Shown here: one piece after another, positions 55,854 to 64,000 of the stretch
Layout: every line of letters begins with the position of its first letter
Position numbering within the stretch: position 1 is the stretch's first letter
DNA from: Mycobacterium cookii
GTDB lineage: Bacteria; Actinomycetota; Actinomycetes; Mycobacteriales; Mycobacteriaceae
NCBI RefSeq assembly: GCF_010727945.1
Contig: NZ_AP022569.1
Span: 4,836,001 to 4,900,000, forward strand
DNA: 64,000 nt
Direction: 5' to 3'
Notes under the pieces: generated by a model
Told to the model about the DNA's origin: nothing
The model's input: the letters and a program-made list of their open reading frames with translations, nothing else
Database searches by the model: none
Program-made: the position numbers and the translations under genes

Positions 55854-57632
55854 ATGGGCGAAGTCTTCCAATTCCACCGCGAGATCATCGTCTGCGGTGA
55901 CGACGCGCTGGCGAACACGATCATCGACGAGTTGCGCGGCGCCGGCGCGCGGATCATCCGGATCAACTCCGCCGCCGATCTGCTCGGAGCCGGAGTGCAT
56001 CGGTCGCGGGCGGTCGTCTGCGCCGGACCCAACGATGCGGTGAACCTCGAGATCGCGCTGCTGGCACGGAGATACAGCCCGAACGTCCGCGTGGTCGCGC
56101 GTATCGCCGACAGCGTGCTGCGCGGTGCGGTGGACGCGGTCAGCGGGCCCGGTGCCATCTTGAACGTCGCCGACCTTGCGTCGCCATCGATCGTCGAGGC
56201 GGTCTTGTCGCGCAATGCGCATCAGTTCGAGACGGCGGGTATGGAATTCGTCGTCTGGGGATCCGAGGCTCGCAAAGCCGGCACACTGCGCGAGATCTAC
56301 GGTGATCTGGCCCCCGTTGCAGTGGTCCACGGCAAGAACGCACCTGTCCCCGGCGACATCGTGCCGTGCCCGGGACGCGACCAGAAGGTCTTTCCAGGCG
56401 ACTGGACCTCGATGATCGGGGTGAAGGACGAACTCGAAGCTCGGGGGATCAACGTGCCGCCGTCGACCGCGACGCGCTCGAGCCAGTCCAGGGTGCGGCA
56501 CGCGATCGACGCGGTGCGCGCCATGCGGGAGGATGCCAACCCACTGCTCTTTCCCTCGTTGATATTCACCCTCGTGCTGATGTTCGGGGCGACGGCGATG
56601 GTGCGTTTCAGCTATGTGAATCCGCGGATGTCGTGGCTCGACGCCCTGTACTTCACCTCCGAGACCATCACCAGTGTCGGCTTCGGCGATTTCAGTTTCG
56701 CAGCGCAGTCCTCGGTGCTGCGGATATTTGCCATCGGGCTGATGTTCGGCGGTGTGATGATCACGGCGATACTGGTGGCGATCGTCGCCGACCTGCTGCT
56801 GTCGCGCCGCTTCGTCCACACCGCAGGCCTGAGGCGCGCGCGCCGGATGCGGGACCACATCGTGGTTGTCGGGATGGGTTCGACCGGAATCCGGGTCGTC
56901 AGAGAACTGACCGCGAATGGGTACGACGTGGTTGTCATCGAGCAAGACGAAAACAACCGATTCCTTTCCACCCTGGCCGACCTCGACGTGCCGGTGATCT
57001 TCGGAGACTCGACGATGCACCAGACGCTGCAATCCGCGCGCGTCGATCACTGCCGCGGAATCGCCGTCATGACCCAGGACGACATGGAGAACATCCGAAC
57101 CGGCATCGTGTTGCTGGAGATCCTCGGGCCCGATACCAAGCAACCGATCGTGATGCGTGTTCAAGGGCGTGCGCTCAGCGCCGCGGTCAGTCAGCAGTTC
57201 GGCTTCGAAAACGTGCGCTCTATCGTCGATTTGGCGGCGCCGTGGTTCATCGGCGCCGCGATGGGCCTGAAGGTGCTGGGCACGTTCTGGGTCGGTCAGC
57301 GCTCCTTCATGGTCGGCGCGATGTTGGTGGCCGAGGGCAGTGAGCTCGACGGGCTGAAGATGGTCGACATGTCGACGCAAACCCGCGTCATCGCGATCAC
57401 TCGCCCGGAGGGTGCGGTGAGCCTGCGGCCACGACGCAATTCCCAGTTGCGCGCCGGCGACACGGTTTATCTGATCGGCCCGTATCGCGAGCTGATCGCG
57501 ACATTGCGTAAGGGTCAGCCGCCGCCGATCACCGCGATCAACGGTGATAGCGCGTTGGCGCTCGCGGCCGCGCGCGGCACACAGCGCCCGGAGGCGCGTC
57601 GGCCGCGGTGGGCGCCCGATCCCGTCGAGTGA
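55854..57632 (+). CDS. Potassium channel/transporter with two RCK domains
   Basis: A 592-residue protein. Residues 1 to about 140 form a first TrkA-N-like Rossmann domain (IIVCGDDALANTIIDELRG). Two transmembrane helices (about residues 230-320) flank a pore with filter TSVGFGD. A second RCK domain follows (VVVGMGSTGIRVVRELTANG), then a TrkA-C-like domain (GAVSLRPRRNSQLRAGDTVY). An RCK domain before the pore is unusual for MthK-type channels but known in CASTOR/Kch-related actinobacterial proteins. The start is ATG 55854, 146 bases after the P450 gene, in an otherwise empty gap. Confidence 0.87.
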   Translation: MGEVFQFHREIIVCGDDALANTIIDELRGAGARIIRINSAADLLGAGVHRSRAVVCAGPNDAVNLEIALLARRYSPNVRVVARIADSVLRGAVDAVSGPGAILNVADLASPSIVEAVLSRNAHQFETAGMEFVVWGSEARKAGTLREIYGDLAPVAVVHGKNAPVPGDIVPCPGRDQKVFPGDWTSMIGVKDELEARGINVPPSTATRSSQSRVRHAIDAVRAMREDANPLLFPSLIFTLVLMFGATAMVRFSYVNPRMSWLDALYFTSETITSVGFGDFSFAAQSSVLRIFAIGLMFGGVMITAILVAIVADLLLSRRFVHTAGLRRARRMRDHIVVVGMGSTGIRVVRELTANGYDVVVIEQDENNRFLSTLADLDVPVIFGDSTMHQTLQSARVDHCRGIAVMTQDDMENIRTGIVLLEILGPDTKQPIVMRVQGRALSAAVSQQFGFENVRSIVDLAAPWFIGAAMGLKVLGTFWVGQRSFMVGAMLVAEGSELDGLKMVDMSTQTRVIAITRPEGAVSLRPRRNSQLRAGDTVYLIGPYRELIATLRKGQPPPITAINGDSALALAAARGTQRPEARRPRWAPDPVE

Positions 57633-57649
57633 GAGCGGTGGGCTGGAAC

Positions 57650-57847
57650 TCAGGCCGCTTCTGTGCCGACCGCCTGCGTGACAGTCACACTTCGGAAGTG
57701 CTCGATGCCGTTTTCGTCCGTCAAATCTCGTATGACTTCGGCCAATTTGGTTCGCACTTCACTGGGTGACGAGTACTGCGTGATCGCGCGCGCGCCGTCA
57801 TCGAACTCAATAGTCACCTGGTAGTTGCACACGGCGAGCCTCCTCAT
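57650..57847 (-). CDS. Small protein, unknown
   Basis: A 65-residue protein starting at ATG 57847 (MRRLAVCNYQVTIEFDDGAR...). It shows two predicted beta strands (YQVTIEFDDGARAITQYS) and a helix (PSEVRTKLAEVIRDL), a compact alpha/beta pattern without signal peptide. The frame is open upstream to 57985 but loses protein character. It lies between the channel gene and the glutamine synthetase gene, tail-to-tail with the former. Function unknown. Confidence 0.65.
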   Translation of the reverse strand: MRRLAVCNYQVTIEFDDGARAITQYSSPSEVRTKLAEVIRDLTDENGIEHFRSVTVTQAVGTEAA

Positions 57848-58000
57848 GCCGATTCGGTTGCTCAACGCTAACCCGAAAGCATCAGATGCGCCCACCGAAT
57901 AGCTGTGAAACCGCTGAACATTCGGCTGATCTCGATCGTCGTATGGCTCTGCGGACCTTGGGACGACGACGTTGCTTGGCGACACCTTGCGCTCGATCTG

Positions 58001-59431
58001 TCACACGTCGTAGTACAGGGCGAATTCGTACGGCGTGGGATGCAGGTTGTACGGCGCAAGCTCGTAATCGCGTTTGTAGTTGATCCACGTCGCGATCAGG
58101 TCGGGCGTGAAAACGCCTCCCTCGGTGAGGTATTGGTGGTCTTCCTCCAGCCGGTCGATCACCGCGGACAGCTGGGTCGGAGCCTGCGGAATGTCGGCGG
58201 CTTCTTCCGGCGGCAACTCGTAGAGGTCTTTGTCGATCGGGGGAGGCGGCTCGATCTTGTTTTTGATGCCGTCCAGGCCGGCCATCATCATCGCCGCGAA
58301 TGACAGGTAGGGGTTGCCCGACGCGTCGGGACATCGGAATTCGAGTCGCTTGGCCTTGGGGTTGTTGCCGGTGATCGGGATGCGAACGCAGGCCGAGCGA
58401 TTGCGCTGGCTGTAGACCAGGTTGATCGGTGCTTCATAGCCGGGCACCAGGCGCTTGTAGGAGTTGACCGTGGGATTGGTGAAGGCCAGCAGCGACGGGG
58501 CGTGATAGAGCAGCCCGCCGATGTAGTGCCGCGCCATGTCCGACAGACCGGCGTACCCCGCAGCGTCGTAGAACAGCGGGACGCCGTCCTTCCATAGTGA
58601 TTGGTGCGAGTGCATGCCGGAGCCGTTGTCGCCGAACAGCGGTTTGGGCATGAACGTGACGGACTTGCCGGCCTGCCATGCGGTCTGCTTGACGATGTAC
58701 TTGAACATCTGGTGGTCGTCGGCCGCGTGCAGCAGCGTGTTGAACTTGTAGTTGATCTCGGCCTGACCGCCACTGCCCACCTCGTGGTGGCCTTTCTCCA
58801 GACAGAAGCCCGCGTTGGTCAGGTGGGTGAGCATGACGTCACGCAGGTCGACGTAGTGGTCGGCGGGGGCTACCGGGAAATACCCGCCCTTCGGGCGGAC
58901 TTTGTGGCCCAGGTTGGGGCTGCCGTCCGGCTCGGTTTCCGCTCCGGTGTTCCACCACCCAGATGTCGCGTCCACTTTGTAGAACGATTCATTGGTGCGC
59001 GAGTCGAAGCTGACCGAATCGAAAATGTAGAACTCGGCTTCTGGGCCGAAATAAGCGGTGTCGGCGATGCCAGAGCTGATCAGGTAATTCTCTGCTTTGC
59101 GGGCAACATTGCGCGGATCGCGAGAGTACAACTCGAGGGTGAAGGGGTCGTGCACGGAGAAATTCACGATCAGCGTTTTGGCAGTGCGGAACGGGTCGAT
59201 GGTCGCGGTTTCCGGATCGGGAAGCAGCAGCATGTCGGATTCGTGGATCGACTGGAATCCGCGAATCGATGAGCCGTCGAATGCCAGACCTTCCTCGAAC
59301 ACGGTCTCGTCGAAGGCATAAATCGGAATGGTGAAGTGCTGCATTGTGCCCGGCAGATCGCAGAAGCGGACATCGACGTACTCGATGTGCTCGTCTTTGG
59401 CGAGTTTGAAGATGTCGTCGGGCGTGGACAC
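58001..59431 (-). CDS. Glutamine synthetase, GlnA1-like (type I-beta)
   Basis: A 476-residue GSI enzyme that ligates ammonia to glutamate using ATP. Visible motifs are [69 protein letters not shown], and the adenylylation-site loop [11 protein letters not shown] with its Tyr. It closely follows M. tuberculosis GlnA1 but is diverged in places (for example [19 protein letters not shown]), and I judge it a paralogue rather than the housekeeping copy. The start is GTG 59431. A regulatory gene is not adjacent. Confidence 0.93.
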   Translation of the reverse strand: MSTPDDIFKLAKDEHIEYVDVRFCDLPGTMQHFTIPIYAFDETVFEEGLAFDGSSIRGFQSIHESDMLLLPDPETATIDPFRTAKTLIVNFSVHDPFTLELYSRDPRNVARKAENYLISSGIADTAYFGPEAEFYIFDSVSFDSRTNESFYKVDATSGWWNTGAETEPDGSPNLGHKVRPKGGYFPVAPADHYVDLRDVMLTHLTNAGFCLEKGHHEVGSGGQAEINYKFNTLLHAADDHQMFKYIVKQTAWQAGKSVTFMPKPLFGDNGSGMHSHQSLWKDGVPLFYDAAGYAGLSDMARHYIGGLLYHAPSLLAFTNPTVNSYKRLVPGYEAPINLVYSQRNRSACVRIPITGNNPKAKRLEFRCPDASGNPYLSFAAMMMAGLDGIKNKIEPPPPIDKDLYELPPEEAADIPQAPTQLSAVIDRLEEDHQYLTEGGVFTPDLIATWINYKRDYELAPYNLHPTPYEFALYYDV

Positions 59432-59533
59432 GGCTACCCCTTTGCTTGGCGAAACCGCGCCGTCGCGGCGTGCCACAATTCACGCACGCCGTGACACTTT
59501 CCGCATCCGGGGCGAACAACTCCGCGACGGTTG

Positions 59534-60281
59534 CTAGGACGTCAGATCTTTGCGGGGGGTGTCCGCGGTGACTCCGCCGTCGACGACGAACTCCGAGCCC
59601 GTCGAATATGAGGATTCGTCGCTGGCCAAATAGAGCACGAGATTGGACACCTCGATCGGCTCCGCGGGCCGGCCGAGCGGTGCGGCGACGATGTCGTCGG
59701 GAAAATGAGCCGTCATGGGTGTGCGTACCAATCCGGGGTGCACCGAGTTGACCCGGATGTTGTAACGCCCCAGTTCGATGGCTGTCGACTTGGTCAGTCC
59801 AACGTACTGCCCATTTGGAGGCTACGTAGGCGTGCGCGAACGGGGCGCCCCGCAGCCCTTCGATCGACGAGATGTTGATGATCGAGCCTCCGCCGGACCG
59901 GATCATCTCGTCCACCACGGCCTGGGTGCCAAGGAAGGTGCCGGTCAGATTGACGTCGAGGGTGTGGCGCCAGCGTTCGAGTTCGAATTTGCGCACGGTC
60001 TTGCGGCCCGCGACGCCGGCATTGTTGACCAGGACGTTGAGATGCCCGTACCGCCGCACCGTTTCGGCGACGGCCGAGGTCCACTGCTCGGGCTGGGTCA
60101 CGTCGAGACGCAGGTAATGTGCGTCGTCGCCGATTTGCTCCGCGACCGCGCGACCTTCGTCGTCGAGTACGTCGCCGATCACTACCTTGGCCCCTTGGCT
60201 GACCAGCAGGCGCGCATGTTCGGCGCCCATCCCGCGGGCACCGCCGGTGATTAGCGCGACCTTGCCGTCGACCCGCCCCAC
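59534..60281 (-). pseudogene. Short-chain dehydrogenase/reductase with a frameshift
   Basis: The first frame, from ATG 60281, gives a good classical SDR: TGGARGMGAEHARLL, NNAGVAGRKT, NISSIEGLRGAPFAHAYVAS with catalytic Ser and YxxxK (YVASK). At about 59801 the minus strand has one extra T (AA in the plus strand at 59801-59802), after which the correct continuation GLTKSTAIELGRYNIRVNSV is in another frame, ending LASDESSYSTGSEFVVDGG at 59534. Removing one base restores a protein of about 248 residues. Either a real inactivation or a sequencing error. Confidence 0.85.
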
Positions 60282-60302
60282 GGCGAATCTCCCTTTACCG
60301 GC

Positions 60303-60557
60303 TCAGCCGCCGTAGGTGGGGCCTTGTACTCCGTTGGTCCAGGTCGTGCACTTGTTGCCGGTGCAGCACGTCTCCTGTAACTGCGGGTCTTGCCCGAAAT
60401 GCGCGCTCACCTGGCTCTGCGAGTACTGACCACCGGAACTCTTGCACTTGTCCTCGATGTCTGTCTGCGCGTGAGCGAAAGGTGCGGCCAGGATCATCGC
60501 CGCAGCCGGGATGGCGAAGGTGGCCGCAGGAATCATGGTGAAGACCGGGCGTTTCAT
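60303..60557 (-). CDS. Small secreted Cys-rich protein
   Basis: An 84-residue protein with a signal peptide (MKRPVFTMIPAATFAIPAAA, cleavage after AHA) and a short mature part containing CKSSGG, then TCCTGNKC, so four Cys likely form two disulfides. The start ATG 60557 has AGAAAT before it and a leader-like N-terminus. It is probably a mycobacterial exported protein of unknown function, one of a run of small exported proteins here. Confidence 0.75.
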   Translation of the reverse strand: MKRPVFTMIPAATFAIPAAAMILAAPFAHAQTDIEDKCKSSGGQYSQSQVSAHFGQDPQLQETCCTGNKCTTWTNGVQGPTYGG

Positions 60558-60605
60558 ATTTCTCCGTTGCTCTGGGTGTTGCGCCAGTTTAGCGACTCGG
60601 CGCAA

Positions 60606-61316
60606 TCAGGCCGGCGGCGTCGGCGTCATCGATCCGATGTAGTAGATCTCGTGACCGGTCGGATAGCCGCCGCCGTCGGTGGCTATGTGGACATGGTCGT
60701 AGTGATTGGCGGTTTCGTTGCCCATGTTGGCCGTCCAACTCGGCTTGCCGATTCCGGGATAGATCTTCTGCCGCCAGATCACATGGTCGATACCCCACCG
60801 TTTGGCGTTCGCCAGGGCGTATCCGGCGATCTGATCGCCGAGTTCGATGCCTTCAGGGCTGGTGTGGTCCGGGATCATCACGTCGATCGCCAACCCGCTG
60901 GGATGCCACCGCAACGCGTCCTGGCGATACCCGCCGATCGTGGCGATCTGGGGGAACAACAGGCTGATGGCACGGGCTGCCCAGATGGTCTTGACCTGCA
61001 GACCACTTTCCGGCGCGACACCGGTGGGGAGTGCGAATTGGAAGCTTTGGGCGGCGGCGGGTGCGTCGGCGGCCAACGATTGCACCTCGGCGGCACTGGC
61101 AATCCGTGGCGGTCCCGCGACCGGCACGGCGGCAGGCGCGGGTTGCGGGCTCGGTGCGGGCGCAGCGATCGGCGCGGTGGCCGCGACCTTCTTGACGCAG
61201 CAGTGTGGCTCGGTGCCCTGGGCGTAGAGCATGCCGGCCGACACGACCAGCGCGCCACCGAACGCCAGCCAGCGACCCCGGCTGCTGGCTGACCGGTTTG
61301 TGCTCACGAGCAGCAC
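60606..61316 (-). CDS. Exported protein with M15-like (ARB_07466-type) C-terminal domain
   Basis: A 236-residue protein with an N-terminal membrane/signal segment (WLAFGGALVVSAGMLYA), a Pro/Ala-rich linker, and a C-terminal domain of about 130 residues with WHPSGLAIDVMIPD and NHYDHVHIATDGG. The spaced His, Asp and HxH match the zinc ligands of M15/peptidoglycan endopeptidase-like domains. GTG 61307 (VSTNRSAS) is an equally good start. A role in cell-wall remodelling is inferred. Confidence 0.8.
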   Translation of the reverse strand: MLLVSTNRSASSRGRWLAFGGALVVSAGMLYAQGTEPHCCVKKVAATAPIAAPAPSPQPAPAAVPVAGPPRIASAAEVQSLAADAPAAAQSFQFALPTGVAPESGLQVKTIWAARAISLLFPQIATIGGYRQDALRWHPSGLAIDVMIPDHTSPEGIELGDQIAGYALANAKRWGIDHVIWRQKIYPGIGKPSWTANMGNETANHYDHVHIATDGGGYPTGHEIYYIGSMTPTPPA

Positions 61317-61375
61317 TTTAATGTTGTGTCAGGCGCCGCGTGGCAACTTTCCCCAGGTATCAGCGGTCTATCAGA

Positions 61376-61792
61376 TCAATAGATGACCGGCGAGAAGGCC
61401 GCCGAATTGCCGGTGCCCTGGCAAGTCACGTCGACGGCATAGTGCCCGCCGATCTGCTGGAAGATGATCGTGATCGGCGCCGACGGATTCGGCCCAGTGA
61501 CAGTCGTCTGGCGATTGTAGGGAAATGCCGGGGTGCCCTGAACTCCCACTGCGTGGTATTGGCAGAACTCGGTCACACCTTCGGGGTTTCGGCTGTCGAC
61601 GACCGTTGCGAATATGGCGCCGCCGCCACCGCCGTAGATGACTTGCATGCTGTTGTCGCTGTTGTAGAAATATGTCGGCTCGGTTGCCGACGCAGTGCCC
61701 GCGCCCGCAAAGAGCATGAGCGGCAGCGACATTGCCGCAATGGAGCCGATCGACATTGCGCGCCGCACCGCGATGTTCCGATGTCTTGTCAT
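61376..61792 (-). CDS. Secreted protein, unknown
   Basis: A 138-residue protein with a clear signal peptide (MSIGSIAAMSLPLMLFAGAG, cleavage after ASA) and a beta-rich mature part (YFYNSDNSMQVIYGGGGGAI; ITIIFQQIGGHYAVDVTC). Two Cys (EFCQYH, VTCQGT) may form a disulfide. The start ATG 61792 is chosen; 61819 would add a basic stretch. I do not recognise a named family beyond a mycobacterial exported type. Confidence 0.75.
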   Translation of the reverse strand: MTRHRNIAVRRAMSIGSIAAMSLPLMLFAGAGTASATEPTYFYNSDNSMQVIYGGGGGAIFATVVDSRNPEGVTEFCQYHAVGVQGTPAFPYNRQTTVTGPNPSAPITIIFQQIGGHYAVDVTCQGTGNSAAFSPVIY

Positions 61793-61901
61793 ATTCAGCT
61801 CCTGCTCCCGTCGAACCAACGCCTCACTGCATCTTATTTGCGCAGCGACAGTGGGTACCCGATTCGCGACGAGCTACAACCCGGCCGTGTTTGCTCGAGC
61901 G

Positions 61902-62222
61902 CTAGAAAAGCCGCTGCAGCTCCGCCGAGGGCCGGGGGCGTCGTTGGGCCGCTTCGGGGGCGAAGATGACGTGCGATGGGTTATAGGTGGGCGTTCGGTG
62001 CGCGGGCGGCGTCGCATGTTTGCGGGCGGCGCGCTCGCGATCACGCTCGACGCCGGATTCGATGAAGTCGGCAGCGATCAGCCATGCGGCGCAAAACGCC
62101 ACCGCGATACCGAACTCCAGCGGTGAGCCGGCGGTCAGTGCCACCAGCGCGCAGGCGCCTGACACGACAGACATTGTGATGGCCCAGATGTGAAGTGAGG
62201 TCCGGCGCGTGGGCGTGTCCAT
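61902..62222 (-). CDS. Small membrane protein, unknown
   Basis: A 106-residue protein with two hydrophobic segments (LHIWAITMSVVSGACALVAL and LEFGIAVAFCAAWLIAADFI) and a basic, Pro-rich cytoplasmic tail (RERAARKHATPPAHRTPTYN). It resembles small two-helix mycobacterial membrane proteins. No partner gene is evident. It starts with ATG 62222 and ends 110 bases from the secreted protein gene's start. Confidence 0.68.
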   Translation of the reverse strand: MDTPTRRTSLHIWAITMSVVSGACALVALTAGSPLEFGIAVAFCAAWLIAADFIESGVERDRERAARKHATPPAHRTPTYNPSHVIFAPEAAQRRPRPSAELQRLF

Positions 62223-62358
62223 CGCGTCCTCCTTTTGCAGTCAGTAACCGTGACCTCAATGTTTCGTGATTGTGACCGCCTAGAAGAGGGCCTCACGTCA
62301 CAGTCGACGAGGGCCGATGGCCCCGACGAATGGACCAAAGTCCCAGCAGGCAACGGAC

Positions 62359-62637
62359 TCAGCGCACGACCGTCAGGCGGGCGGCGCCTCGCGAGATTGC
62401 GGCGTGTGCCGCCAGCTGGTCTGCAAGGTCCGATAGCGCACGCGCAGTTGCCATTTCCTGGCGGGCATGGTCATTGAGGTAATCGGACGGGTGCCGATAG
62501 GCGACCCCGGTCTCAGCCAGATTCCTTCCGGCCCAAGCCAACTCGACTCTGGTGTGGGTGCGCCCCGCACTCTCGCTGATCGAGACATGCATGGTCGATG
62601 GCGTCGCAGTGTGCGTGGGGGGACCGCTGGGATGCAT
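62359..62637 (-). CDS. DUF1876 domain protein (Rv1738-like)
   Basis: A 92-residue protein of the DUF1876 family: HTRVELAWAGRNLAETGVAY followed by a helix with MATARALSDLADQLAAH. The family includes Rv1738, a DosR-dormancy protein with a fold like ribosome hibernation factors, so a role in stasis is plausible. ATG 62637 gives a Pro/Thr-rich N-terminus; ATG 62592 would begin at the fold. No DosR-type box was identified upstream. Confidence 0.83.
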   Translation of the reverse strand: MHPSGPPTHTATPSTMHVSISESAGRTHTRVELAWAGRNLAETGVAYRHPSDYLNDHARQEMATARALSDLADQLAAHAAISRGAARLTVVR

Positions 62638-62784
62638 CGTCGTGAGCCTCCGTGAATGTCTTGCTTCGAGCCTAGAGACGGCAAAATCGGGCTATAGGGT
62701 CGTTTGTCACCACCATCGTCGCCTTTGGGCATCATTCGGTCGCGGGCGCCGCTCTCCATACGCGCTGAGCTAGACCGTCACACC

Positions 62785-63249
62785 ATGACTCATCCCGCGC
62801 CGGAAGCCTTTCGCCACTACTCCGGGTCGTATGAAAGCCTCTACCGCGGAGGGCCTGCGTTTCCGGGTGCGCCCGCGCCGACGGCCATCCCGTGGGACAT
62901 CCGGCAGGCTCAGCCGCGGCTCATGGAACTCGAAGCGCTCGGTGCAATCACCGGGCAGGTGCTCGACGCCGGCTGCGGACTCGGCGACAACGCGATTTAC
63001 CTGGACACTTTGCAAAGCACCGGGTGGCACATCGACTTTCTGGGGCCGGCCACATTTGTGTGCAACGCGGCAGGTTTCACCGGCAGCTTCGGCAAGCTGC
63101 CAGAGACCCTGCTGGAGCATCTGCCACCCGGGCTCGCCGGGCAGATGCGCCAGCTGGGCGAACGAATGGCCACCATCGTGCCGCTGCTCGACGACGGCCT
63201 CATCAACCTGCCGTGCAACGTCGTTCATGCGACGAAAGCCAATCCATAA
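62785..63249 (+). pseudogene. SAM methyltransferase with internal deletion
   Basis: The N-terminus is a normal class I methyltransferase start (PWDIRQAQPRLMELEALGAI; VLDAGCGLGDNAIYL), but directly after motif I the sequence jumps to LQSTGWHIDFLGPATFVCNA, a C-terminal segment. About 100 residues of the SAM-binding core (acidic loop, motif II/III) are missing, though the frame is intact (154 residues). It cannot bind SAM normally. The start is ATG 62785. Confidence 0.75.
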
Positions 63250-63387
63250 CCAGCGGCGACGCCGACCCTTGACGAGCTCCGCACGGGGCTGCTAGACATG
63301 GCTTGCGCCCGGAATTGGGCGATCGCCCAATGTTTGTCTGCGGAGGTTTCCCGATGGGCCGGATGGACGGCACGAAGGACGGTATCG

Positions 63388-64000
63388 ATGACCACTGTTG
63401 ATGAGGCACACGAGACCGACGTCTACTACGACCCCTACGACACGGGGATCAACAATGACCCGTATCCGACCTATGCGCGGCTGCGCGAGGAATCGCCGAT
63501 CTACTACAACAAGAAGTACGACTTCTGGGCGATATCAAGGCATTCCGATGTCGAGCAGGCGCTGGCGAACTGGCAGACCTTCTCCAGTCGTCGCAGCGAC
63601 ATTCTCGAGTTGGTGAAGTCGGAATTCGACATGCCGCGCGGCGTGATGATGTTCCAGGACCCACCTGAGCATTCGATGCTGCGCGGCCTGATGTCACGGG
63701 TCTTCACCCCCCGCCGGATGGCCGAGATCGAAGATCAAATTCGGGCCTACTGCGTCGGATGCCTCGACCCACTGGTTGGGTCCGACGGATTCGACATCAT
63801 CGCCGAACTCGCGTCGATGATGCCGATGCGGGTGATCGGCATGCTGCTGGGAATACCAGAGTCCGAACAGATCTCGGTTCGCGACGCCAACGACGCCAAC
63901 CTGCGCACCAAACCAGGCGCACCGCTCAAGATCGCCAACGCCGACTCCATTGCCGACGGCCGGATCTACGCGGACTACGTCGAATGGCGGTCCAAGAACC
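63388..64000 (+). CDS. Cytochrome P450 (3' end beyond window)
   Basis: A P450 N-terminal half, at least 204 residues, starting at ATG 63388 (MTTVDEAHETDVYYDPYDTG). It shows DPYPTYARLREESPIYYN, FWAISRHSDVEQALANW, FQDPPEHSMLRGLMSRVFTP (the C-helix HxxxR) and IGMLLGIPES. It differs clearly from the CYP125-like protein at 54457. The heme-binding part lies outside the window, so subfamily and function cannot be assigned. Confidence 0.88.
   Translation, partial: MTTVDEAHETDVYYDPYDTGINNDPYPTYARLREESPIYYNKKYDFWAISRHSDVEQALANWQTFSSRRSDILELVKSEFDMPRGVMMFQDPPEHSMLRGLMSRVFTPRRMAEIEDQIRAYCVGCLDPLVGSDGFDIIAELASMMPMRVIGMLLGIPESEQISVRDANDANLRTKPGAPLKIANADSIADGRIYADYVEWRSKN

Noticed and set aside
55806..57380. 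524-codon minus-strand frame opposite the dual-RCK channel gene
   Set aside because: Same antisense effect; His/Arg-rich, no motif, and fully covered by a well-supported gene.

Overview
The window is high-GC DNA from a mycobacterium, most likely a non-tuberculous species. The first 27 kb keeps, as I recall it, the gene order of the M. tuberculosis Rv3207c-Rv3193c block: DUF3152 protein, moeZ, TIGR02569 protein, alkyltransferase-like protein, lipV, adnA-adnB, K+ channel, nudC, mycoredoxin, uvrD2, whiB7, ABC1 kinase, ThiF-like protein, DUF2342 protein, Lon-like PDZ protease and UPF0182 protein. No database was available, so all identities rest on motif and family recognition.

Region 1 (1-27.4 kb) is this core block, dominated by DNA repair (AdnAB, UvrD2, an alkyltransferase-like protein) and stress response (WhiB7 with its uORF/attenuator leader, mycoredoxin, NudC). 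Two things break it up. A 43-bp dispersed element, tandemly repeated with a 54-bp period, sits inside adnB, inside uvrD2 and after uvrD2. In addition, the boundary between the ThiF-like gene and the DUF2342 gene occurs three times, and the copies flank two inserted cassettes: a hydrolase-adenylate cyclase fusion, and a small secreted protein plus an MspA-family porin.

Region 2 (27.5-40.0 kb) looks like an old genomic island at the initiator tRNA gene. The 3' part of the tRNA and its terminator recur as a direct repeat at 39951. No integrase remains. The island holds two MarR and two TetR regulators, two methyltransferases sharing 470 identical bases, two NmrA-like proteins, a flavin oxidase, a Ddn-type deazaflavin protein, an F420/LLM oxidoreductase and a channel-like membrane protein. 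Two operator families connect these genes: GGTTGATATGTCAACC (five copies, paired sites 40 bp apart) and TAAGRWAC-N6-GTTTCTTR (paired sites 46-47 bp apart). The picture is a duplicated, self-regulated redox or detoxification island, and it is the most novel part of the window.

Region 3 (40.0-54 kb) is accessory: a MOSC-ferredoxin reductase fusion, a Na+/H+ antiporter, a lipoprotein, a cold-shock gene with a structured leader, DoxX, an SRPBCC plus D-aminoacylase-type pair, and several decayed genes.

Region 4 (49-56 kb) resembles a steroid or side-chain degradation cluster: a KstR-like TetR, two amidohydrolase-2 proteins, a fused FadE34-like acyl-CoA dehydrogenase, a small unknown protein and a CYP125-like P450. 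Region 5 (55.8-64 kb) carries a dual-RCK K+ channel, a GlnA1-type glutamine synthetase, a frameshifted SDR gene, small secreted proteins, a DUF1876 protein, an internally deleted methyltransferase and the start of a second P450.
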